Below, in pieces: positions 6,690 to 10,681 of a stretch of DNA of 10,681 bases; position 1 is the stretch's first letter, and every line of letters starts with the position of its first letter. Source of the stretch: an uncultured Selenomonadales bacterium (GTDB taxonomy: Bacteria; Bacillota_C; Negativicutes; Selenomonadales; Selenomonadaceae); contig CAMJNB010000014.1 in assembly GCA_946407175.1 (NCBI GenBank), positions 1 to 10,681 of the forward strand. Reading direction: 5' to 3'. The notes beneath the pieces were generated by a model, which was not told where the DNA came from, searched no databases, and saw only the letters and a program-made list of their open reading frames with translations. The position numbers were made by a program, and so were the translations under genes.

Positions 6690-6728
6690 AAATTTTTACT
6701 TATCAATCAAAATTTTACTTATCAATCA
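6690..6728 (-). repeat. Short tandem duplication at the end of paralog C (period 19)
   Basis: Two 20-base copies (6690-6709 and 6709-6728 on the plus strand, one mismatch, period 19) carry the stop codon region of paralog C: TGATTGATAAGTAAAA on the minus strand appears twice. The first copy contains the real TGA; the second lies in the leader of the symporter gene, before its ribosome-binding site. It looks like a slippage duplication. Confidence 0.75.
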
Positions 6729-7271
6729 GGCTACCATTTGCTCCGCCATTTCTTCGTAGTACTTATAAAATTTTTCTTCCGTCGTGTCGCCGTGAATGCC
6801 TAGTTGCAAGATTTGACCGTTAGTGTTGTCGAAAAGCACGGAAAAGCCCAATTCCGGCTCGTACTTCTTTCTGCCGCCGTAAAAATAAATGTAAACCGTT
6901 TTATAGTCATTGCTTATGCTGTATTCGGGATTGCCGCAAAAATTTTTTACGATTCGGATATTGCCGCCTACACGAAAGCCTGAAGGCGAATGCCAGCCGT
7001 TATTGTTTCTCACAAGTATGGATTGAATTTTTTCTTCCAGCGTGTTGTACTTAATGAAGACGCTGTCGCCATACCTGCACATTCGATTTTCTTCAAAGCC
7101 CATACCGTCTTCCGTCGGCGTGCCGTAAATTCTTTTCATCTCGGCAACACTTGAACCGTTTGTAAGTCCGCCCAAGTACATTTCATCGCGTGACATTTTA
7201 GCGTCACAGTCGGTAATCTGCGCGAATAAAATTACGGCGGCAAGTATCGTAATGCCAAAAGTTTTTTTCAT
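6726..7271 (-). CDS. Exported protein, paralog C of a three-gene family
   Basis: A 181-residue protein of unknown function. A basic start and hydrophobic core (residues 3-18) end in 'TDCDA|K', a plausible signal-peptidase I site; no lipobox is present. The mature part shares the family pattern with its two upstream neighbours: 'DEMYLGGLTNGSSVAEMKRIYGTP' type block (29-52), a Tyr-rich beta region, a second 'VGGNIRIVKNFCGNPEY' block (101-117), 'FDNTNGQILQLGIHGDT' (147-163) and 'EEMAEQMV' at the end. The repeated G-x-x-I-x(6)-G-x-P block resembles the BamE/SmpA-like fold; this is a resemblance in pattern only. The Shine-Dalgarno AAGGTAA lies 8 bases upstream of the ATG. It is the most diverged of the three; the second block keeps the fold residues but has an extra Cys112. 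It is flanked on both sides by short tandem duplications. Confidence 0.8.
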   Translation of the reverse strand: MKKTFGITILAAVILFAQITDCDAKMSRDEMYLGGLTNGSSVAEMKRIYGTPTEDGMGFEENRMCRYGDSVFIKYNTLEEKIQSILVRNNNGWHSPSGFRVGGNIRIVKNFCGNPEYSISNDYKTVYIYFYGGRKKYEPELGFSVLFDNTNGQILQLGIHGDTTEEKFYKYYEEMAEQMVA

Positions 7272-7298
7272 AAATTATTTTACCTTTTTCATAAATTA
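7264..7298 (-). repeat. Short tandem duplication at the start of paralog C (period 21)
   Basis: The 14-base sequence TAATTTATGAAAAA occurs twice on the minus strand, 21 bases apart. The first copy supplies the stop codon of paralog B (TAA 7296-7298) and an ATG with a five-codon frame that stops at once. The second supplies the true ATG and first codons of paralog C. The two ATGs are in the same frame, separated by TAA, so the first looks like a copied relic of the gene start. Confidence 0.7.
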
Positions 7299-7859
7299 CC
7301 GTACCATTTCCGCCATAATCGATTCAAAACTTTCCTCAAACGTCGCAAAATCCGTGTCGCCGTAAATTCTCATCTCGGTAATAATTCCGCTCGCGTTGCT
7401 GAATACGATAAAAAATCCTGCCGTGCGAAAAGTTTCATGCACAGCGGGATTATGCGTGTAAACAAAGTAGCAGTAAGCGGTTTTTGTGCCGCCGTTTTTT
7501 GTATATTCCGGCGTCGCGTGATTTTTAAGCCAATCCGAAATGTTCATGCCCACGGTAATGCCGTCGTCACCTGTCCAATTGTCACTGCGCTGATTTACGG
7601 TAATGACTTTAATCTGTCCGCTACTTTTATCGTAGGTGATTCGTGCGCCGTCGGCGTATTCGCAAGATTCGTAGCCTTCAGTGCCGAAAAAAATTGCGTC
7701 GGGTTCACCGTGAATATTTTTCATTTCAGAAATTTTTGACCCGTACGTCAAGCCGCCTAAATGAATTTCGTACGGCGCGATCATTGCGTTGCAGGTATTA
7801 AATTGCGTCGCGATAAATGCGGCTAAGCTTATAAACGCGATAAAAAATTTTTTTAACAT
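7296..7859 (-). CDS. Exported protein, paralog B of a three-gene family
   Basis: A 187-residue protein of unknown function, homologous by eye to the genes on either side. The start is the ATG at 7857-7859: an in-frame GTG at 7866-7868 lies inside the ribosome-binding site GAGGTGA and is rejected. Residues 2-25 form a signal peptide (two Lys, a Phe/Ile/Ala-rich core, 'NTCNA|M'). Block 1, 'EIHLGGLTYGSKISEMKNIHGEP' type (31-53), and block 2, 'GITVGMNISDWLKNHATPEY' (100-119), share the G-x-x-I-x(6)-G/T-x-P pattern; each is followed by a Tyr-containing strand and a strand pair ending in 'GQIKVITV' (81-88) or 'GIITEMRIYGDT' (158-169). The protein is thus an internal duplication of a small alpha/beta unit. 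It likely acts outside the cytoplasm. A heptad tract precedes its ribosome-binding site. Confidence 0.8.
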   Translation of the reverse strand: MLKKFFIAFISLAAFIATQFNTCNAMIAPYEIHLGGLTYGSKISEMKNIHGEPDAIFFGTEGYESCEYADGARITYDKSSGQIKVITVNQRSDNWTGDDGITVGMNISDWLKNHATPEYTKNGGTKTAYCYFVYTHNPAVHETFRTAGFFIVFSNASGIITEMRIYGDTDFATFEESFESIMAEMVR

Positions 7860-7864
7860 AGTAG

Positions 7865-7871
7865 TCACCTC
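7865..7871 (-). promoter_or_regulatory. Ribosome-binding site that decides the paralog B start
   Basis: GAGGTGA on the minus strand, 5 bases before ATG 7859. Its own GTG is an in-frame start candidate but is used here by the ribosome's anti-Shine-Dalgarno pairing. Confidence 0.75.
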
Positions 7872-7875
7872 TAAT

Positions 7876-7909
7876 TTAGCTTACAGCTGTCAGCTTTCAG
7901 CTTGCAGGA
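7876..7909 (-). repeat. Heptad tandem repeat tract 4 (between paralogs A and B)
   Basis: AGCT stands at 7878, 7885, 7892 and 7899, exactly 7 bases apart, with a degenerate AGGA at 7906. On the coding (minus) strand the units start with GCT and the last reads GCTAAAT, immediately before the GAGGTGA site of paralog B. The stop codon of paralog A at 7926-7928 also lies in a TTAGC context but out of phase. Confidence 0.8.
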
Positions 7910-7925
7910 CTTCTCTATCTGTTAG

Positions 7926-8498
7926 CTAATCATTAAAAATCATATAAGACAAAGTGCCGCCAATAATTTCTTCAAAGCTTGTATCGGCAGTGTCGCCGCC
8001 AATTTCCAATTCATTAATCTTGCCGCTGGAATTGTCAACGCCGATAAAAATTCCGAAGTCACGCACATTTCTTTTTAAAATGTCGTCATATTTTTCATGA
8101 GCGTAGCAATAAGCGGTTCGCGTTTCGCCGACCTTTTTGTAATCGGGTTCGCCGTACAATTTTACCGCGTCAGAAATTTTACTGCCTATGCCGATACCTG
8201 CAGGTGTCGTCCATTCGGTATTTTTCAAAGTCTTCACGCCGTGAATTTTTTGCGTGTCGCGGCTGTAGTGAATCAACACGAGATTTTCAGTGCCGTAAAC
8301 ATAAGTTTCGGCAAATTCATAGCCGTTATAATTTGCCTCCGGTTTTCCGTGCAGTTCAATCAATTTGTCAATCGACGTGCCGTAGCCGATACCGCCCAAG
8401 CAAATTTCGTCAGGCGGCATTTTAGCGTTGCAAATTGAAATCTGCGCGGCTAAAAAGGCAATTACGCTGAACGCCGTCGCCGCCAAAAATTTATTCAT
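7926..8498 (-). CDS. Exported protein, paralog A of a three-gene family
   Basis: A 190-residue protein of unknown function, first gene of the operon. The ATG at 8496-8498 is chosen because a run of six G in AAAGGGGGGAA lies 7 bases upstream and because the protein then begins with a proper signal peptide (MNKFLAATAF to 'ICNA|K', 1-25). An ATG ten codons further upstream has no ribosome-binding site and lies at the predicted transcript start. After the signal come block 1 ('LGGIGYGTSIDKLIELHGKP', 34-53) and block 2 ('GIGIGSKISDAVKLYGEPDY', 101-120). Each is followed by a Tyr-x-Tyr strand and a closing 'K-I-x-x' strand pair (84-90 and 160-166), then the shared 'GDT' and a C-terminal helix. The two halves are alike, so the protein is an internal tandem repeat of a BamE/SmpA-like unit, by pattern only. 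The Cys at -3 of the cleavage site is conserved in all three paralogs. Confidence 0.82.
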   Translation of the reverse strand: MNKFLAATAFSVIAFLAAQISICNAKMPPDEICLGGIGYGTSIDKLIELHGKPEANYNGYEFAETYVYGTENLVLIHYSRDTQKIHGVKTLKNTEWTTPAGIGIGSKISDAVKLYGEPDYKKVGETRTAYCYAHEKYDDILKRNVRDFGIFIGVDNSSGKINELEIGGDTADTSFEEIIGGTLSYMIFND

Positions 8499-8503
8499 AA
8501 AAA

Positions 8504-8514
8504 TTCCCCCCTTT
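8504..8514 (-). promoter_or_regulatory. G-rich ribosome-binding site that decides the paralog A start
   Basis: AAAGGGGGGAA on the minus strand, with the G run (8506-8511) 7 bases before ATG 8498. It lies inside the longer reading frame that would start at 8528, and so excludes that start. Confidence 0.75.
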
Positions 8515-8528
8515 ATAAAAACGCACAA

Positions 8529-8557
8529 AGTATAGTATAACGAAAGTGTTACGTCAA
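8529..8557 (-). promoter_or_regulatory. Sigma-A promoter of the paralog A-B-C-symporter operon
   Basis: On the minus strand, -35 TTGACG (8552-8557) and -10 TATACT (8529-8534) are 17 bases apart. A second overlapping TATACT five bases further upstream is badly spaced. Transcription should start near 8522, giving a leader of about 24 bases. It diverges from the iorA promoter; the 78 bases between the two -35 boxes hold an inverted heptad repeat. Confidence 0.85.
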
Positions 8558-8562
8558 TGTTG

Positions 8563-8597
8563 TTAGGGGTTAGGGTTTAAGTGTTAGCTTTTAGGCT
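8563..8597 (-). repeat. Heptad tandem repeat tract 5 (left arm between divergent promoters)
   Basis: Five perfect 7-base units, each starting TTA on the plus strand (8563, 8570, 8577, 8584, 8591): TTAGGGG, TTAGGGT, TTAAGTG, TTAGCTT, TTAGGCT. On the minus strand the core is CTAA, reading towards the paralog operon. It lies upstream of both -35 boxes, so neither promoter is predicted to transcribe it. Confidence 0.85.
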
Positions 8598-8620
8598 GAA
8601 AATTAAACCCTAGACCCTAA
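8563..8620. repeat. 18-base inverted repeat between the divergent promoters
   Basis: The arms 8563-8580 and 8603-8620 are complementary at 16 of 18 positions (one of the two exceptions is a possible T-G pair), with a 22-base spacer. They consist of heptad units in opposite orientation. The whole palindrome lies between the two -35 elements, so it is a candidate operator, cruciform or insulator, not a terminator; it is not followed by a T run on either strand. Confidence 0.75.
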
Positions 8621-8628
8621 TCCCTAAA
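8608..8628 (+). repeat. Heptad tandem repeat tract 6 (right arm between divergent promoters)
   Basis: Three units CCCTARN in perfect 7-base phase (8608-8614, 8615-8621, 8622-8628). The core CTA is on the plus strand, reading towards iorA, the mirror image of tract 5. It ends 8 bases before the iorA -35 box. Confidence 0.75.
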
Positions 8629-8635
8629 TTAATTT

Positions 8636-8664
8636 TTGATTTTATGAAATGACTTTGCTATAAT
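8636..8664 (+). promoter_or_regulatory. Sigma-A promoter of iorA with extended -10
   Basis: -35 TTGATT (8636-8641) and -10 TATAAT (8659-8664) are 17 bases apart, and TGC directly before TATAAT matches the extended -10 element. Transcription should start near 8671, giving a leader of about 28 bases before the TTG start. Confidence 0.88.
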
Positions 8665-8682
8665 TTTTAATGATTATTTTTC

Positions 8683-8690
8683 AAAGGAGA
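8683..8690 (+). promoter_or_regulatory. Ribosome-binding site for the TTG start of iorA
   Basis: AAAGGAGA, 8 bases before TTG 8699-8701. No ATG or GTG in the same frame lies nearer to this strong site, so the TTG start is well supported. Confidence 0.8.
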
Positions 8691-8698
8691 TATTTAAG

Positions 8699-10426
8699 TT
8701 GAAAGAGTTAATGTTGGGAAATAAGGCGTTGGCGCGCGGCTTGTACGAGGCGGGAGTTTGTTTCGTGTCGAGTTATCCCGGTACGCCGTCAACAGAAATT
8801 ACAGAAGAAACCGCAAAGTACGATGAAATTTATTGCGAATGGGCGCCGAATGAAAAAGTTGCAATGGAGTCAGCTTTCGGCGCGTCATTAGCAGGACGCA
8901 GAGCTTTTTGCGGACAAAAACACGTAGGCTTAAATGTCGCCGCCGACCCGCTTTTTACAATGTCTTACACCGGCGTAAACGCGGGACTTGTTGTAGTTGT
9001 GGCTGATGATGCCGGTATGCACTCTTCGCAAAATGAACAGGACAGTCGCCGCTACGCAATCGCCGCGAAAGTGCCAATGCTTGAGCCGTCCGATTCTGCG
9101 GAGGCGTTGGAATTTACCAAACTTGCCTACGAAATTTCCGAGCAATTCGACACTCCGGTAATTATAAAAATGTGTACGCGCGTTGCACATTCTCAATCTA
9201 TCGTGGAAACAGGTGACCGCGCAGAGTTCAAAAAATCCTACGAAAAGAATATTCCCAAGTACGTAATGATGCCGGGCAATGCGAAAAAGCGTCACCCCGT
9301 TGTTGAAGAGCGTACAAAAAAGTTGCAGACATACGCCGAGACGACGCCGATTAACCGCGTTGAAATTTCTTCTGACGAAATCGGTATTATCACCGCGTCG
9401 ACGTGCTACCAATATGTCAAGGAAGTTTTCGGCGAAAGTGCAAGCGTCTTGAAATTGGGAATGACAAATCCTCTGCCGGACGAGCTTATAAAAAATTTTG
9501 CGTCGAAGGTTAAAAAGTTGTACGTGGTTGAAGAGCTTGACGACGTTATTGAAAGTCACATTAAGGCGCTTGGAATTGCCGTTGAAGGTTCAAACATTTT
9601 GCCGCGCATTGACGAATTTTCACAAAATCTCATTGCAAAATCTTTCGGACGTGAAATTCATGAAGGCATAAAGCTTGATGACGAAATTCCCGCGCGTCCG
9701 CCGGTAATGTGCGCAGGTTGTCCACATCGCGGACTTTTTTACACGCTGAAAAAGCGTAAGTGCATTGTACTCGGCGATATCGGCTGTTACACTTTGGGTG
9801 CCGTGCCGCCTCTTTCAACCATTGAAATGACTTTGTGTATGGGCGCATCAATCGGCGCAACTCACGGCTTTAACAAAATGCTCGGCGCTGAAAGTGAAGG
9901 CAAGACCGTTGCGGTTATAGGCGATTCAACTTTCATGCATTCCGGTATGACGGGACTTGCAAACGTCGCTTACAATCAGTCCAACTCTACCGTGATAATT
10001 TTGGACAACTCCATAACCGGTATGACGGGACATCAGCAAAATCCCACGACCGGCTACAATATCAAGGGGGATCCTGCAGGCAAAATTAATTTGGAGCAAC
10101 TCTGCCGCGCTATGGGCATTAACCGCGTGAGAGTGGTTGACCCGTACAATTTGAAAGAGTGCGACGAAGTTTTAAAAGAGGAACTTGCCGCGCCGGAACC
10201 TTCCGTAATAATTTCGCGTCGTCCCTGCGCGTTGCTGAAATATGTAAAGCACAACCCGCCGCTTAAAGTCGACGCCGAAAAATGTATCGGCTGTAAATCC
10301 TGCATGAAAATCGGCTGTCCCGCAATTTCAATGAAAGACGGTAAAGCTGTTGTCGACGCAACTCAATGCGTGGGATGTAATGTCTGTTCGCAACTTTGTC
10401 CGAAAAAAGCCTTTGTCAACGCGTAA
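8699..10426 (+). CDS. iorA: Indolepyruvate ferredoxin oxidoreductase, alpha subunit
   Basis: This 575-residue subunit catalyses, with IorB, the CoA- and TPP-dependent oxidative decarboxylation of indolepyruvate and other aryl-pyruvates to acyl-CoA, reducing ferredoxin, in the cytoplasm of anaerobes. Domain order is as in the family. The N-terminal pyrimidine-binding domain (about 1-170) has 'FVSSYPGTPSTEI', 'EWAPNEKVAMESAFGAS' and 'DDAGMHSSQNEQDSR'; a middle domain spans about 225-320. The TPP-binding domain has 'CAGCPHRGLFYTL' (338-350), 'LGDIGCYTLGAVPP' (358-371) and the GD...N motif from Gly408-Asp409 to Asp436-Asn437. At the C-terminus two [4Fe-4S] sites use Cys529, 532, 535, 540 and Cys557, 560, 563, 567. 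The length is normal and nothing key is missing. It has its own extended -10 promoter. IorB normally follows directly; here a small ORF follows after 70 bases. Confidence 0.96.
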   Translation: MKELMLGNKALARGLYEAGVCFVSSYPGTPSTEITEETAKYDEIYCEWAPNEKVAMESAFGASLAGRRAFCGQKHVGLNVAADPLFTMSYTGVNAGLVVVVADDAGMHSSQNEQDSRRYAIAAKVPMLEPSDSAEALEFTKLAYEISEQFDTPVIIKMCTRVAHSQSIVETGDRAEFKKSYEKNIPKYVMMPGNAKKRHPVVEERTKKLQTYAETTPINRVEISSDEIGIITASTCYQYVKEVFGESASVLKLGMTNPLPDELIKNFASKVKKLYVVEELDDVIESHIKALGIAVEGSNILPRIDEFSQNLIAKSFGREIHEGIKLDDEIPARPPVMCAGCPHRGLFYTLKKRKCIVLGDIGCYTLGAVPPLSTIEMTLCMGASIGATHGFNKMLGAESEGKTVAVIGDSTFMHSGMTGLANVAYNQSNSTVIILDNSITGMTGHQQNPTTGYNIKGDPAGKINLEQLCRAMGINRVRVVDPYNLKECDEVLKEELAAPEPSVIISRRPCALLKYVKHNPPLKVDAEKCIGCKSCMKIGCPAISMKDGKAVVDATQCVGCNVCSQLCPKKAFVNA

Positions 10427-10434
10427 TGAAATTT

Positions 10435-10483
10435 CTAACATCTACAAACTAATCCCTAGCTCCTAACCCCTAGCCCCTAATAT
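10435..10483 (+). repeat. Heptad tandem repeat tract 7 (after iorA), seven units
   Basis: CTA stands at 10435, 10442, 10449, 10456, 10463, 10470 and 10477, seven times exactly 7 bases apart. The other positions drift from A-rich at the start to C-rich (CTAACCC, CTAGCCC) in the later units. The tract begins 9 bases after the iorA stop and ends 2 bases before the GAGGTGA ribosome-binding site of the next small gene. It is the longest and clearest tract of the family in the window. Confidence 0.88.
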
Positions 10484-10496
10484 CGAGGTGATAAAA

Positions 10497-10649
10497 ATGA
10501 CAGAATTGAGAAACGAGGCAATTTCTTTAGTTGAAAAAATGCCGGAAGAATATTTGCTTGCAATCGTTCAGTATGCACGCCGTTTTGAAGATAAAAGCTT
10601 TGCAGATACTCAAGCTATGTTTGCAAAATGGGCAATGCCATTAACTTAA
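10497..10649 (+). CDS. Small protein of 50 residues, possibly antitoxin-like
   Basis: A short frame from ATG 10497 to TAA 10647, with GAGGTGA 7 bases upstream, so translation is likely. The first half is an amphipathic helix, 'RNEAISLVEKMPEEYLLAI' (5-23), continuing 'VQYARRFEDK'. The pattern L-x-x-x-MPEEY-x-x-x-[IV]-x-x-[FY] recalls the short helical N-terminal part of DUF2281-like and related small antitoxin proteins; this is only a pattern resemblance. The last 16 residues (with 'FAKWAMPLT') could be natural or the result of a frameshift. An open frame in the next phase overlaps the end and leaves the window. I do not assign a function. Confidence 0.55.
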   Translation: MTELRNEAISLVEKMPEEYLLAIVQYARRFEDKSFADTQAMFAKWAMPLT

Positions 10650-10681
10650 GCGACACGGTAATTAAAGCTAACTGGATAAAC
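10628..10681 (+). CDS. Possible overlapping small ORF, cut by window end
   Basis: ATG 10628-10630 opens a frame of 18 codons to the window edge (MGNAINLSDTVIKANWIN), overlapping the preceding small gene by 22 bases. There is no clear ribosome-binding site. It could be a coupled second gene of a small two-gene module, the true continuation of the preceding frame after a frameshift, or a chance frame. The sequence to the right is needed to decide. Confidence 0.25.
   Translation, partial: MGNAINLSDTVIKANWIN

Noticed and set aside
7866..7868. GTG start for paralog B
   Set aside because: The GTG is part of the ribosome-binding site GAGGTGA of the ATG at 7859 and has no site of its own.
6726..8498. 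Lipoprotein signals in the three paralogs
   Set aside because: Each has a Cys near the end of the signal (SIC, NTC, TDC), but the residue before Cys is Ile, Thr or Asp, not Gly, Ala or Ser. Signal-peptidase I cleavage after C-N-A or C-D-A fits better.
8499..8528. Upstream ATG start for paralog A
   Set aside because: It would include the G-rich ribosome-binding site in the coding region, spoil the signal peptide, and leave almost no leader after the predicted transcript start.
8563..8628. Telomere-like TTAGGG/CCCTAA repeats
   Set aside because: The units vary, the period is 7 and not 6, and the tract is internal between promoters. The likeness to telomeric repeats is chance.
3119..10483. CRISPR array
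   Set aside because: The repeats are 7 bases long without spacers and are scattered over several junctions; no cas gene is present.

Overview
The window looks like a chromosomal segment of an anaerobic, flagellated member of the Bacillota, most likely a Negativicutes (Selenomonadales-type) bacterium. The evidence is indirect: an AgrC/LytTR-type two-component system, a FliJ/lytic transglycosylase/MotE-YlxF flagellar cluster, a ferredoxin-linked indolepyruvate oxidoreductase subunit, strong purine-rich Shine-Dalgarno sites with sigma-A promoters, and codon use rich in both GCG/GCC and AAA/TTT/ATT. The taxon is an inference, not a reading.

Layout. (1) Bases 1-342, plus strand: the C-terminal part of a thioredoxin-fold protein, cut by the window edge. 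(2) Bases 324-4938, minus strand: one apparent operon read from a sigma-A promoter at 4990-5018. In transcription order it encodes a PduO-type cob(I)alamin adenosyltransferase, FliJ, a lytic transglycosylase with no signal peptide, a MotE/YlxF-like membrane protein, a LytTR response regulator and a GHKL sensor kinase. (3) Bases 5049-8557, minus strand: a second operon from a sigma-A promoter at 8529-8557. It has three tandem paralogous exported proteins of about 180-190 residues, then a sodium/solute symporter, and ends at a strong intrinsic terminator at 5049-5089. (4) Bases 8636-10681, plus strand: iorA from its own promoter (8636-8664) with a TTG start, followed by a 50-codon small ORF and an overlapping ORF that runs off the window. 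No gene-free stretch exceeds 300 bases; the longest are the divergent promoter region 8499-8698 and the terminator/promoter region 4939-5125.

The most unusual structure is a family of short tandem repeats with an exact 7-base period, found only between genes (3119-3153, 3946-3962, 5090-5131, 7876-7909, 8563-8597, 8608-8628, 10435-10483). The units vary but keep a core close to S-CTA-A (S = G or C). In four cases the tract starts after a stop codon and runs directly into the next gene's Shine-Dalgarno site. In one case two tracts face each other as an inverted repeat lying exactly between two divergent promoters. Cyanobacterial heptameric STRR repeats are the nearest described analogy; I do not know this family as described in such a host.

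How the genes work together: the minus-strand operon joins flagellar export/motor accessory proteins to a quorum-type or peptide-sensing signalling pair and to coenzyme B12 formation. The second operon joins secreted proteins of unknown function to a Na+-coupled uptake transporter. iorA provides the TPP- and ferredoxin-dependent oxidation of aryl-pyruvates in amino-acid fermentation, but its usual partner iorB does not follow directly.
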